From Pannonibacter phragmitetus_B (GTDB taxonomy: Bacteria; Pseudomonadota; Alphaproteobacteria; Rhizobiales; Stappiaceae): a DNA stretch of 64,000 nucleotides. Shown piece by piece: positions 54,696 to 63,380 of the stretch; the first letter of the stretch is position 1, and each line of letters starts with the position of its first letter. The notes under the pieces were generated by a model, which saw only the letters and a program-made list of their open reading frames with translations, had not been told where the DNA came from and did not search any database. Location: positions 2,914,001 through 2,978,000 of the forward strand of contig NZ_JBNINT010000001.1 in NCBI RefSeq assembly GCF_050510895.1, read 5' to 3'. The position numbers and the translations under genes were made by a program.

Positions 54696-55211
54696 ATGAC
54701 GCAGGAGGATCCAGTGCTGGGCACCGGCGATCTGTCTGCCGAGCGGCTTGCCAAAGCCAATATCAACCCGGCAACCGGCCTTGCAACGGACTATCTGAAC
54801 CACTTCAACGAAGTGGTTATGCTGCTCGAAATGCTCCCGGCCATGCCTGAATGCGCCGAGGACGTACTTGCCTGGAGTCCGGCAGACTACGAGACTCACT
54901 TCGAGAACTCCACCTTCTCCGAGCGTCAGCTGGCCATCGTTGCGTATCATGCTGCTCCATTGCGTCTGCGCGCGCATCTGGAAACGCTCGTATCCGGAAT
55001 CAATTCGGCTGTGCTGAATGCGCAGGACATGATTCGCAATGCCGCCTCTCCTTCGGAAGTGGCTTTCGAGCTGGCAGAAAAGGCCACCAACGAGATAAAG
55101 CCGCTCATCGCCATGGCGAGCGGCGTGATCCATGGCCACATCAGCACGCAGGATGTGCCTGCCCACGAGGGCTCCGAAACGCAGGCGGAAATCGACGCCC
55201 TGTTCGCCTGA
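54696..55211 (+). CDS. Conserved alphaproteobacterial protein of unknown function
   Basis: The 171-residue soluble protein is predominantly helical and acidic (TGLATDYLNHFNEVVMLLEM, VLAWSPADYETHFENSTFSE, RQLAIVAYHAAPLRLRAHLE) and ends AEIDALFA. The conserved-looking Leu/Asn/His core and the absence of a signal peptide suggest a cytosolic adaptor or regulator. I do not recognise a named family with certainty. It precedes the Nudix gene by 18 bp on the same strand. Confidence 0.7.
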   Translation: MTQEDPVLGTGDLSAERLAKANINPATGLATDYLNHFNEVVMLLEMLPAMPECAEDVLAWSPADYETHFENSTFSERQLAIVAYHAAPLRLRAHLETLVSGINSAVLNAQDMIRNAASPSEVAFELAEKATNEIKPLIAMASGVIHGHISTQDVPAHEGSETQAEIDALFA

Positions 55212-55229
55212 AGCAGGTTTACCCGAGAC

Positions 55230-55666
55230 ATGTGCGAGGCCTCCTCCCTTCCGCCCCTCACGCCCGGCGTCAGCATTCTTTGCCTCAGAAACGGCCAAGT
55301 GCTGCTCGTACGAAGGGGCAAGCCCCCTATGCCGGCTACTGGAGTTTGCCCGGCGGCAAGGTGGAAGCTGGAGAAAGCCTTCTTCAGGCCGCACACCGCG
55401 AACTTCTGGAAGAAACAGGTGTAAGCGCACGGCTGGGCGAGCCGGCCGAAACGCTGACAATAGACAGCCGCGATGACAGCGGCGCGCTTCGCTCCCGCTT
55501 TCACTTGACCGTTTTTGCCGGAGAACACCTCTCCGGCGAGCCTGTTGCGGGCGATGACGCGGCGGAGGCCTGTTTCATGCCGCTTTCCGCACTCGATGGC
55601 CTTCAGATGACGCCCGGCATCGCAGAGCGGATCTTGAGGCTTGCATCAGGGCGTGAAGCTGAGTGA
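55230..55666 (+). pseudogene. Nudix hydrolase, one frameshift
   Basis: ATG 55230 reads LTPGVSILCLRNGQVLLVRR, then loses frame near the C5 run at 55326-55330. With one base restored it continues APYAGYWSLPGGKVEAGESL and AAHRELLEETGV, a complete Nudix box (G-x5-E-x7-REU-x-EE-x-G-U). Later strands are FHLTVFAGEHLSGEPVAGDD and AEACFMPLSALDGLQMTPGI. About 145 residues. It probably hydrolyses nucleotide or ADP-ribose type diphosphates, in sanitation or cofactor turnover. Confidence 0.87.
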
Positions 55667-55756
55667 GTGCCAGCGCTTTGCGCTGTTGAAGGCCAAACCG
55701 CGGCCTTGCGCCATGGGTCCCTGCAGCCCATTATCCAGCCGGACAGGCAGGAAAGA

Positions 55757-56179
55757 ATGAAAGCCAGCAGAATCACCAGCACCGGGCGGCGGAATACGGC
55801 GAGCGTACTGTCATGCCTTGCGGTTGCGGCTCTTATGCTGACAGCCGTGCCTGTCCATGCTCAGACCTCTTTGTCCGAAGCTCCCTATGAGCGCCAGTTG
55901 CTCCGCCTGTCGGAGATCCTCGGCGCCCTGCATTTCCTGCGCCCCTTGTGTGGACGTGATGATGCACCAAGCTGGCGGGAGCGGATGGAAGACCTTCTGG
56001 ATGCCGAAATGCAGGGCGAAGTGCGCAAGCGCCGCCACATCGAACGCTTCAACCTTGGCTATCGCGGATTTTCTTCGGTGTATCAAAGCTGTACGCCAGC
56101 GGCACGAGCAGCCATGAACGCCTATATCCAGGAAGGCGAGAAGCTGAGCCGTGACGTTGCGGCCCGTTACGCGCGCTAG
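55757..56179 (+). CDS. TIGR02301 family secreted protein
   Basis: ATG 55757 (AGGAAAGA upstream) yields 140 residues with signal peptide SVLSCLAVAALMLTAVPVHA, cut before QTSLSE. The mature domain shows the family hallmarks YERQLLRLSEILGALHFLRP, LCGRDDAPSWRERMEDLLDA and NLGYRGFSSVYQSCTPAARA, including two Cys that may form a disulfide. The function is unknown; it is widespread in Rhizobiales. Confidence 0.87.
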   Translation: MKASRITSTGRRNTASVLSCLAVAALMLTAVPVHAQTSLSEAPYERQLLRLSEILGALHFLRPLCGRDDAPSWRERMEDLLDAEMQGEVRKRRHIERFNLGYRGFSSVYQSCTPAARAAMNAYIQEGEKLSRDVAARYAR

Positions 56180-56348
56180 CGGCAGTCCGTTACCAAAGGC
56201 TTAACCCTCCACGTATAATTTGTGGGTGGACGTTAAGAATGCCTTCACACTCGCTTCCCGCGTAGTCTTCCCATGGTAAGGTCTTCGCAGATTCGGGGAA
56301 CGGCACCGACTCATCCGAAGCGAAAGCGGCAAAGACCTAAGGGACAGC

Positions 56349-56621
56349 ATGACCAACGACGAATTCAGCGAGATGTCTGCGGACGTCCAATACCTTGAAG
56401 ACGACGATATTCGCCGTGCTGCGCTCGGTTTCATTCAGGATGCATGGTCCGAGGCGATTGCCTGCGGCGTTGATACAGATGCTGTTGCTCACGCAGCCAT
56501 GTTTACTGCCCTTGCTGATCTTGTCTCCACATATGGCGAAGATGCTGTCGCCAAGCTGGCGGAAGGTCTGCCGGAGCGTATTCTGCGCGGTGACTATTCG
56601 GTCAATCGCGTCCTTCAGTAA
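56349..56621 (+). CDS. Small conserved acidic protein
   Basis: The 90-residue helical, acidic protein (MTNDEFSEMSADVQYLEDDD, IRRAALGFIQDAWSEAIACG, MFTALADLVSTYGEDAVAKL, AEGLPERILRGDYSVNRVLQ) starts 8 bp after an AAGGGACAG sequence. It has no signal peptide or known motif. Proteins of this length and pattern recur in Rhizobiales next to TIGR02301 and LysE-type genes. The function is unknown. Confidence 0.7.
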   Translation: MTNDEFSEMSADVQYLEDDDIRRAALGFIQDAWSEAIACGVDTDAVAHAAMFTALADLVSTYGEDAVAKLAEGLPERILRGDYSVNRVLQ

Positions 56622-56678
56622 GTAGTCCCAAGGCGGAGCGCGCGGCTTGCTTCCTGCGCTCCGGCTGTACCCTGAATT

Positions 56679-57304
56679 TCAGAACAGGCTTGCGGCGATA
56701 GCGCTGGCAAAGACAATCAGGGCAATACCGGCAATCCTGTTGACCATTTCCAGCCATTTGTCCGTGAACCGGTCACGCAAGGCTGTCACTCCCCCGGCAA
56801 CGAGACACCACCACAGGAAGGCGCCGCACGACACGCCGGCCAGCATGGCCGCTGCGCCGAAATGGTCTCCCGGCTGAGGCGCCCAGTCGCCCAGACTTCC
56901 AAAATCGCCAGGAACCCGAGCACTGCTCCCGGATTGGTGATCGTCATGGCAAAGGCAGCTGCTGAATCGCGCAGAAGGGTATGATCAAACCCCTCGCGGT
57001 CCCTGTCCACGTGCGGATGACTGCGCAAGACTGCAATGGCGAAGACCACCAGAAGCGCGGCTCCCGTGACCTTGATCCAGAACTCATGCAGCTCGACAAA
57101 TTCCGCCACCGCTGAAATTCCGAACAGCGCAGCGGCGGCAAACAGCGTATCGGCCACAACGGCCCCAAGCCCGACCAGAATCCCGGCACTGAAGCCGAAA
57201 TGAATGGCACGGCGCAGGGCCATGATGTTGACCGGCCCCACGGGGGCACTGGTCATGAGGCCGATGCCCAATCCAAGCAAGGCATAGGAGAAGGCGGGCG
57301 TCAT
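56679..57304 (-). pseudogene. LysE/RhtB-type amino-acid exporter, one frameshift
   Basis: ATG 57304 begins MTPAFSYALLGLGIGLMTSA and PVGPVNIMALRRAIHFGFSA, the LysE-family opening with its GPVN motif. Helices FGISAVAEFVELHEF, VTGAALLVVFAIAVLRS and FAMTITNPGAVLGFLAILEV (TNP motif) follow. The frame slips in the CCC run at 56890-56892. One base restored gives GDWAPQPGDHFGAAAMLAGV and two last helices, ending at 56679. The restored size is 209 residues. The exporter sits in the inner membrane; the substrate is unknown. Confidence 0.87.
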
Positions 57305-57447
57305 GCGGCAAAGCTCTGGCAAAAATGGCACATCTGCCTGCGGTTTAACGAAAGGCAGCGCCGATGCCAAGCGCGCAGGCTGTTTTGAATGGCCTTTCCG
57401 CCGTGGCTGCGTATAGTCGTTGAAAATTCTCCCGGCTGAGTCTGACC

Positions 57448-58191
57448 ATGCTGCGCAACTGTATTGCCACCCTTTGTTTTGCACTCCTGCTGCTTCCGGC
57501 TGCGGACGCAGCGACTGTGAGAACCGAGACGATCCTGGTGACGCCGCCGGAACAATCCACCTCCGGCAACCCCTCCATTCCACCTGAAGACCTTCTTCCC
57601 GCCCCCTCCGGAGAGGCCGGCGCGGATGATGCGACTGGACCGGCGGATGAGACGGATCCGGCTGAAGATGCCGAAAGCCCGGCGGATGGCCAGTCTACTG
57701 AAGCCTCTCCCCAGAACCAGCTTCCCGTCCCTGAGGTGCATTATGGGCCTGAGGGCCTGCCAGCGCCGGTCGCCCGTATGCGTGATCAATTGATCGAAGC
57801 GGCCCGCAGCGGCGACATCGAGCGCATGCGCATGGTGCTGGAAGGTAACGAGATGATGCCGACCCTGTCTCTGGCGGAAATCGGCGACCCGATCGAGTTC
57901 CTCAAGAGCAGCTCCGGTGATGGCGAAGGGCAGGAAATCCTCGCAATCCTTCTGGATGTGATGGAAGCGGGCTGGGTACATGTGGATGCCGGAACCCCGC
58001 AGGAAATGTACATCTGGCCCTACTTTTCCCGCTATCCCTTCGACAAGCTGACACCAGCCCAGAAGGTGGAGATGTACCGCGTCGTCACGGCCGCGGACTT
58101 TGCGGAGATGGACGCCTATGGCGCCTGGCTGTTCTACCGTGTCGGCATTGGCCCGGATGGCACGCTGCATTATTTCGTCGCGGGCGAGTGA
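57448..58191 (+). CDS. Secreted protein of unknown function with acidic low-complexity linker
   Basis: The 247-residue precursor has a signal peptide (NCIATLCFALLLLPAADA). An acidic Pro/Asp/Ala-rich stretch follows (residues ~30-90, ADDATGPADETDPAEDAESP). The globular domain contains VARMRDQLIEAARSGDIERM, RMVLEGNEMMPTLSLAEIGD, EAGWVHVDAGTPQEMYIWPY and FDKLTPAQKVEMYRVVTAAD. It resembles conserved Rhizobiales periplasmic proteins without assigned function. It is convergent with btaB. Confidence 0.78.
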   Translation: MLRNCIATLCFALLLLPAADAATVRTETILVTPPEQSTSGNPSIPPEDLLPAPSGEAGADDATGPADETDPAEDAESPADGQSTEASPQNQLPVPEVHYGPEGLPAPVARMRDQLIEAARSGDIERMRMVLEGNEMMPTLSLAEIGDPIEFLKSSSGDGEGQEILAILLDVMEAGWVHVDAGTPQEMYIWPYFSRYPFDKLTPAQKVEMYRVVTAADFAEMDAYGAWLFYRVGIGPDGTLHYFVAGE

Positions 58192-58221
58192 GGCGGGCGG
58201 CAATCTCGCCGCACGCGCCTG

Positions 58222-58887
58222 TCAAACGCGGGTGATCTCCGCCCAGACAGCGTAACCGCGATAGAGCGAACCAGCCTCACTGCGCGCCTCATGCTGCGAA
58301 GCAAGCGATTGCACCGCGTCCAGCATGTCCGCCCGTGGCGTAACGTGGAATTTCGCCAGCCAGGCATGAAGCAGGCGCCGGAAGAGACCTGGCAGACGTT
58401 CCTGCTGGCCGAAGTCTACCACTGACAGCTGCCCGCCGGCGGCCAGCACCGCAAAGCCGGCCGCCATGGCTTCCCGCCAGGGCGGGATCATCGACAGAGT
58501 GTAAGACATGAACACCCGGTCGAAGCTGCCACGGCCAAACAACGCTTCTGCCTCGAAAGCCGAAGCGTCACCGCAGGCAAGCCGGATACGCTCCTCAAGC
58601 CCGGCGCGGCGGATATTCGCCTCAGCCGTTGCCAGCATCTCCCGCGAAATGTCGAGACCATAGAAACGGGCATCGGGATAGAGACGCGCCGCTTCGATCA
58701 GATTGCGGCCCGTGCCGCAGCCAAGCTCCAGCACAGCGCCGCCCGGCGGCGGCACAAGCCGGGCAATCAGCCGGTCGCGGCCCAGCAGATAATATTTGCG
58801 CGTCAGGTCATAGATGTGCCGCTGGTTGCGGTACACGCTGTCCATCAGCGCAGCGGAAGCGCCGTTCTGGCCGCCGGTTTCACCCAT
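58222..58887 (-). CDS. btaB: SAM-dependent methyltransferase BtaB (betaine-lipid synthesis)
   Basis: ATG 58887 overlaps the btaA stop by 8 bp and gives 221 residues. The protein methylates diacylglyceryl-homoserine three times to give the betaine lipid DGTS. Motifs are YRNQRHIYDLTRKYYLLGRD, the SAM-binding VLELGCGTGRNLIEAARLYP, FYGLDISREMLATAEANI, VFMSYTLSMIPPWREAM and LSVVDFGQQERLPG. The length and the pairing with a DUF3419 gene match Rhodobacter BtaB. Confidence 0.9.
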   Translation of the reverse strand: MGETGGQNGASAALMDSVYRNQRHIYDLTRKYYLLGRDRLIARLVPPPGGAVLELGCGTGRNLIEAARLYPDARFYGLDISREMLATAEANIRRAGLEERIRLACGDASAFEAEALFGRGSFDRVFMSYTLSMIPPWREAMAAGFAVLAAGGQLSVVDFGQQERLPGLFRRLLHAWLAKFHVTPRADMLDAVQSLASQHEARSEAGSLYRGYAVWAEITRV

Positions 58888-60144
58888 TGAAGACATAGAG
58901 ATGGAACCCGCCATAGATGGAGGAACGATCGCGGCGGCCCAGCTCAAGGCTCTTCTCAGCCTCATAGGTCCAGCGGTCCAGAATGGCGTCCTCCACACGG
59001 CCCGGCAGCAGCGTTGGCTCGGCAGCGGTGCGGAAGATGACGCGGGCGCCGGGGCGGGCGGTGCGCGTGATCTGGGACCACAGTCCGTTCAGCTGCTCAT
59101 CCGTCATCCAGTCCTGAGCATCGAGCAGCACATAGGCGTCAAGGCTGCCGGGCTCAACGCCTTCCAGATGTTCGGTGAAACTGCGGTTGATCACCTGGAC
59201 ACGGGAAGCTCGCTCGCGGATTGCATCGAAATGCTCGCGCTTCAGATATGGCGGGAGCGGACCGGAGGCACCACGGCTCTCCTCCCCACCCTGCGGCGCA
59301 TAGCCCCGGTTGAAGGCCTGCCAGGCGAAGTAGTTGTCCGACAGCGAGAAATCGCAGGCGAGTTTCTGCAGCCGCTGCTTCAGCACGTCGGACATGTCAC
59401 CCGTGGGGCTGGCGGAGACCAGCGCCTCATACTGGGCGGGCGGGATTCCGAGGCCATAGAGCGACATCTTCTTGGAGGTCGCCCAGCGCACCAGCCGCTT
59501 GTCGAACAGGGGGCCAGCGCCGTCTCGAAATAGCTGCGCTGTTCATCCAGCGTGCGGGCGCGGACGAAATGCTTCGGATCGATGCCATAAAGCCGGGCAA
59601 CGAAATGGCCCACGCCGATGAAGTAACCCAAAAGCCCGTGATGATAGAGATCACGCGAGAACAGGGTGATACGGCGGCGGCCAAAGCCGCTGATGCCGCG
59701 CCCTTCCCAGTAGCTGCGGGTTTCCTCGTCCAGCCTGTCGCGCAGGAAGCGCTCGTAAGCGGCGATATTGGCCTTCTCGTCCGCTTCTCCGAAGAAGCGG
59801 TAGAAGCTATCGTGGTTCGGAAGGTGCTGCGCGGCCGCAAGCTTCAGCCGCCCCAGCGCCACATGGGCGCGGTTGAGATCCACCGCCGTGATTTCCGCCG
59901 GATCAGCCGTCAGATAGGACATGACGTTGCAGCCGCCCGAGGCGATGGTGACCATGCGCGAATGCGGCTGAAGCTGCAGCGCCTCCAGATCCACATCCGG
60001 GTCCTCCCAGATCTGCGGATAGACCAGCCCTTTGAAGGCGAAGGTGAACATACGCTCCAGAAAGCCCTCGCGGGACGTGGCGCTGGACCGGTGGACGGCC
60101 TTACTCAGTCTGGCTTTCGATGCTTCAAGCGTGCTCACCGGCAT
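58880..60144 (-). pseudogene. btaA: BtaA: SAM:diacylglycerol 3-amino-3-carboxypropyltransferase (DUF3419), one frameshift
   Basis: ATG 60144 follows GAGGGAG. The first part shows FTFAFKGLVYPQIWEDPDVD, MVTIASGGCNVMSYL and ITAVDLNRAHVALGRLKLAA. It breaks in the G5 run at 59509-59513. One base restored gives APLFDKRLVRWATSKKMSLY and continues SDNYFAWQAFNRGYA, DAYVLLDAQDWMTDEQLNGL and FRTAAEPTLLPGRVED. The restored length of about 421 residues matches Rhodobacter BtaA. It transfers the aminocarboxypropyl group of SAM to diacylglycerol at the membrane. The candidate Pho box at 60223-60240 suggests induction in low phosphate. Confidence 0.88.
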
Positions 60145-60222
60145 TGTTCGCTCCCTCAGGGACTGCCCACCGGCGATTCTTCCGCCGGATAAGAACCTGA
60201 GGGGGAGCGATACTGCAGACAC

Positions 60223-60240
60223 GCGACAGACACATGACGG
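60223..60240 (-). promoter_or_regulatory. Candidate Pho box of btaAB
   Basis: On the minus strand CCGTCAT-GTGT-CTGTCGC has the two 7-bp repeats (6/7 and 5/7 to CTGTCAT) at the 4-bp spacing expected for PhoB, 79 bp before the btaA ATG. Confidence 0.5.
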
Positions 60241-60284
60241 CGGGGACATGACGTCGGAGGCAGCCTTGAAGCTGCTCCGGCACA

Positions 60285-61616
60285 TCAGTTCGTTGTCGTC
60301 ACCACAAAGTCGGTGCCGAGGCCGGTGTTGCGCAGGAAAGAGCGGTCGGTAACGATAAGCGAAGAGCCCGGAACCAGCATGGCACCAACTTCCTTGCGCA
60401 CCTTTGCGGGCATGTCAACCCTGTCAAGGATCTGCGCAGGGGTGACGCCGGCAGCCTCTTCCGCCACCACGGCCATCCAGCCAGTTTCACTGTCTCCGGG
60501 CTTGAAGCCCAGCGCCGTGAAGATGACGGTACCGATGGGCGCCTTCGGATCCTTGAGGGTGACGCCAGCCTGATAGATGTCCTTGAACTTAGTGCGGATG
60601 CGCAGTTCCGCATTCAGCGGCAGATCCTCGCCCGCCTCGCGGTAGACGCGCTTCAGAAGCCCATGGCTGTAGTTGCCCGTGATAGGCAGCTCATAGCCTT
60701 CCTGGAACAGACGGATCGCTTCGCGCGTCTTGCGGCCCATGATGCCATCGACAGGGCCGGCGTCAAAGCCGAGACGGTTCAGCATGGACTGCAGATCGTG
60801 GACCTCGCGGCCCTGTGGCCGGGGCGTGATGATCATGCGCAGCGGCGGTCCGAATTCGGCTGCGGCTTGCGTTTCCGTCTGCGGTGCGATTGATGCCGTC
60901 GAAGCGGTGTCCGTGACGATGGAACCGCGCAGGCCGCCGCTGGCAGGCACAATGCTTTCGTCAAGGCTCGCAACCGCAGTGCCCGGCACATAGGGCTGCG
61001 GCAGCGCGGTGTGGGTGATGGCCAAGGGCGCGATTTCGCCGTCGGTGATCACAACATGCATGCCGCGTTCAGTCATGCCGAACAGGTTCTGGGCAAAATC
61101 CATGGGCAGGCGCACGCAGCCATGCGATGCCGGGTAGCCGGGCAGCTTGCCCTGATGCAGGGCAATACCTGACCATGTGAGCCGCTGCATGAAAGGCATG
61201 GGCGCATCGTCATAGAGATTGGAGAAATGCTTGCGCCGCTTTTCGAGAATGGAGAACACGCCCGTCGGCGTGCTGTGCCCGCTCTTGCCGGAGGAGACCG
61301 GCGTAGAGCTGACAAGCTCCAATCCGCGATAGACCTTGAGATTTTGCTCGCGCAGGGACACGACGATCTGCATCGGGTGCTCGGGATCACTGATCTCGGC
61401 AGCCCCTTGCACGGTTTCCGCTGGACTGGCGGCCATGGACGCCCCGGCAGGCTTCGCCAACCCTGCGACCTGCCTCAGCCCGGCCTGAACTTCAGCCCTC
61501 GCCTGCGGAACTGCGAAATGCATCATGGCAAGGGCACAGCCCGTCATCAGCGCCATGCGCCAGATGCGGCCCTGCTTCAAGCCTCCATCAAACCGTGCTG
61601 CCGTCTCCATCACCAT
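60285..61616 (-). CDS. L,D-transpeptidase with peptidoglycan-binding domain
   Basis: From ATG 61616 the 443-residue protein has a signal anchor (WRMALMTGCALAMMHFAVPQ). A YkuD domain (IVVSLREQNLKVYRGLELVS, GHSTPTGVFSILEKRRKHFS, ALHQGKLPGYPASHGCVRLP with the HGCVR active Cys) is followed by a PG_binding_1 repeat (LQSMLNRLGFDAGPVDGIMG, KTREAIRLFQEGYELPITGN). A C-terminal extension may fold separately. The enzyme makes 3-3 crosslinks or attaches proteins to peptidoglycan in the periplasm. Confidence 0.92.
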   Translation of the reverse strand: MVMETAARFDGGLKQGRIWRMALMTGCALAMMHFAVPQARAEVQAGLRQVAGLAKPAGASMAASPAETVQGAAEISDPEHPMQIVVSLREQNLKVYRGLELVSSTPVSSGKSGHSTPTGVFSILEKRRKHFSNLYDDAPMPFMQRLTWSGIALHQGKLPGYPASHGCVRLPMDFAQNLFGMTERGMHVVITDGEIAPLAITHTALPQPYVPGTAVASLDESIVPASGGLRGSIVTDTASTASIAPQTETQAAAEFGPPLRMIITPRPQGREVHDLQSMLNRLGFDAGPVDGIMGRKTREAIRLFQEGYELPITGNYSHGLLKRVYREAGEDLPLNAELRIRTKFKDIYQAGVTLKDPKAPIGTVIFTALGFKPGDSETGWMAVVAEEAAGVTPAQILDRVDMPAKVRKEVGAMLVPGSSLIVTDRSFLRNTGLGTDFVVTTTN

Positions 61617-61847
61617 GCGAGCCTCATCTACGCCATACCCGTCAGCCCGCACCCACCTTACCCCCGCTCCGTGTACTTAGGGTTAGGGAACAGGGTTACC
61701 GAAGTGTGCAAATTTGACTGGTTCCGGTCATAGAAGTTTAACTCTGAACTCGCTGTGGCGCCTGTCACATTTTCGCCGGATTTGAGAAAAGCCGGAACGT
61801 ACCTGACGCTCCAGCCCTCTCGTGTTCCTATTCAGTTGGAAGCTCTC

Positions 61848-63188
61848 TCACCCCTGCGGCTGGAGCGCGTCCTGGAAGTGGACGGTTTCGCCCTGCGAGG
61901 GGGTTGTCAGTTCGCCCTGCCACATCACCTTGTTGCCACGCACGAAGGTGCCGACCGGCCAGCCGGTGACTTCCACACCGTCGTAGGGCGTCCAGCCAAC
62001 GCGGGAGGCGATCCACTCGTTGCGGATGGTTTCCTTGCGCTTCATGTCGACGATGGTGAAATCAGCGTCATAGCCCACGGCAATCCGCCCCTTGCGTGCC
62101 ATGTTGAAAAGGCGGACGGGACCGGCGCTGGTCATATCGACAAAACGTTCCAGCGTCAGCCGGCCGGCATTGACGTGATCCAGCATCGTCGGCACCAGCG
62201 TCTGCACTCCAGTCATGCCGGAGTGGGAACCAGGATAGGCGTGGTCCTTTTCCTCACGGGTGTGCGGCGCGTGATCGGAGCCGAGAATGTCGGCGACGCC
62301 CTGATTGACGCCCCACCAAAGGCGCTTCTGATGCGACAGATCCCGAACCGGCGGGTTCATCTGGGTGTAGGTGCCAAGCCGCTCGTAGCAGTCCGGGGCA
62401 AACAGGGTCAGGTGATGCGGCGTTACTTCCGTGCTGGCCACATCGCGGTGGTCCGCCAGATACTCCATCTCGTCGCCGGTGGAGATATGCAGCACATGCA
62501 CCCGCTTGCCGAGGCGGCGGGCGAGCGTGACAAGCCGCTGGGTGGCAAGAAGCGCTGCCGTTTCATCGCGCCAGACCGGGTGCGAACGGGGATCTCCCGG
62601 CACGCGCAGGTTCATCCGGTCGCGCAGGCGCATTTCGTCCTCGCAATGGAACGAGGCGCGGCGGGTGATCTTCTTCAGGATCTTCGCCAGGTTCTCGTCA
62701 TCCTCCACGAGCAGGTTGCCGGTGGACGAGCCGATGAACACCTTGATGCCCGCTGCCCCCGGCAGCTTCTCCAGCATCGGGATCTCTTCGATGTTTTCCG
62801 CCGTGCCGCCGACGAAGAAGGCAAAGTCGCAGTGCATACGGTGATGGCCCGCTGCCACCTTTGCCGCCAGAGTTTCGGCCGTGGTGGTATTGGGGTTGGT
62901 GTTCGGCATCTCGAACACCGCCGTCACACCGCCCATGACGGCAGCGCGGGAGCCGGTTTCAAGGTCTTCCTTGTGGGTGAGGCCCGGCTCACGGAAATGC
63001 ACCTGCGTGTCGATGACGCCCGGCAGAATGGTGAGGCCCTTGCAGTCGATGACCTCTGCCGCCTTTGCGCCCCGCAGATCGCCAATAGCGGAAATGCGCC
63101 CGCCGCGCACAGCCACATCGCGGATCGCGGTGCCGTCCTGATTGACGACCGTGGCGCCGGTGAGAATGAGATCATGGGCAGCAGACAT
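61848..63188 (-). CDS. pyrC: Dihydroorotase
   Basis: ATG 63188 follows GAAGAGGAG and gives 446 residues, the long bacterial type I amidohydrolase form. Metal ligands are visible: PGVIDTQVHFREPG (HxH), GIKVFIGSSTGNL (carbamylated Lys position), ASFHCEDEMRLRDRM, VHVLHISTGDEMEYL and ILGSDHAPHTREEK. It cyclises carbamoyl aspartate to dihydroorotate in pyrimidine synthesis. With pyrD at 5.9 kb, two pathway genes occur in the window, not linked in an operon. Confidence 0.94.
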   Translation of the reverse strand: MSAAHDLILTGATVVNQDGTAIRDVAVRGGRISAIGDLRGAKAAEVIDCKGLTILPGVIDTQVHFREPGLTHKEDLETGSRAAVMGGVTAVFEMPNTNPNTTTAETLAAKVAAGHHRMHCDFAFFVGGTAENIEEIPMLEKLPGAAGIKVFIGSSTGNLLVEDDENLAKILKKITRRASFHCEDEMRLRDRMNLRVPGDPRSHPVWRDETAALLATQRLVTLARRLGKRVHVLHISTGDEMEYLADHRDVASTEVTPHHLTLFAPDCYERLGTYTQMNPPVRDLSHQKRLWWGVNQGVADILGSDHAPHTREEKDHAYPGSHSGMTGVQTLVPTMLDHVNAGRLTLERFVDMTSAGPVRLFNMARKGRIAVGYDADFTIVDMKRKETIRNEWIASRVGWTPYDGVEVTGWPVGTFVRGNKVMWQGELTTPSQGETVHFQDALQPQG

Positions 63189-63380
63189 TGATGACTCCTC
63201 TTCCATCTTCGGCGCGGGCCTTGCGCTCGGCTTTTTCTGGCGCGCTTATACGATTGGCAGGGCGCACGGGTCCACAGGCTTTTCGGGAAACCGCCTGCCC
63301 GGCAACGCCGCGCCTTGCCGCCGGGCGGACGCGGGGCTATCTCAACGGGAGAGATATACGCAGTTTCACTGGAGGCCCTC

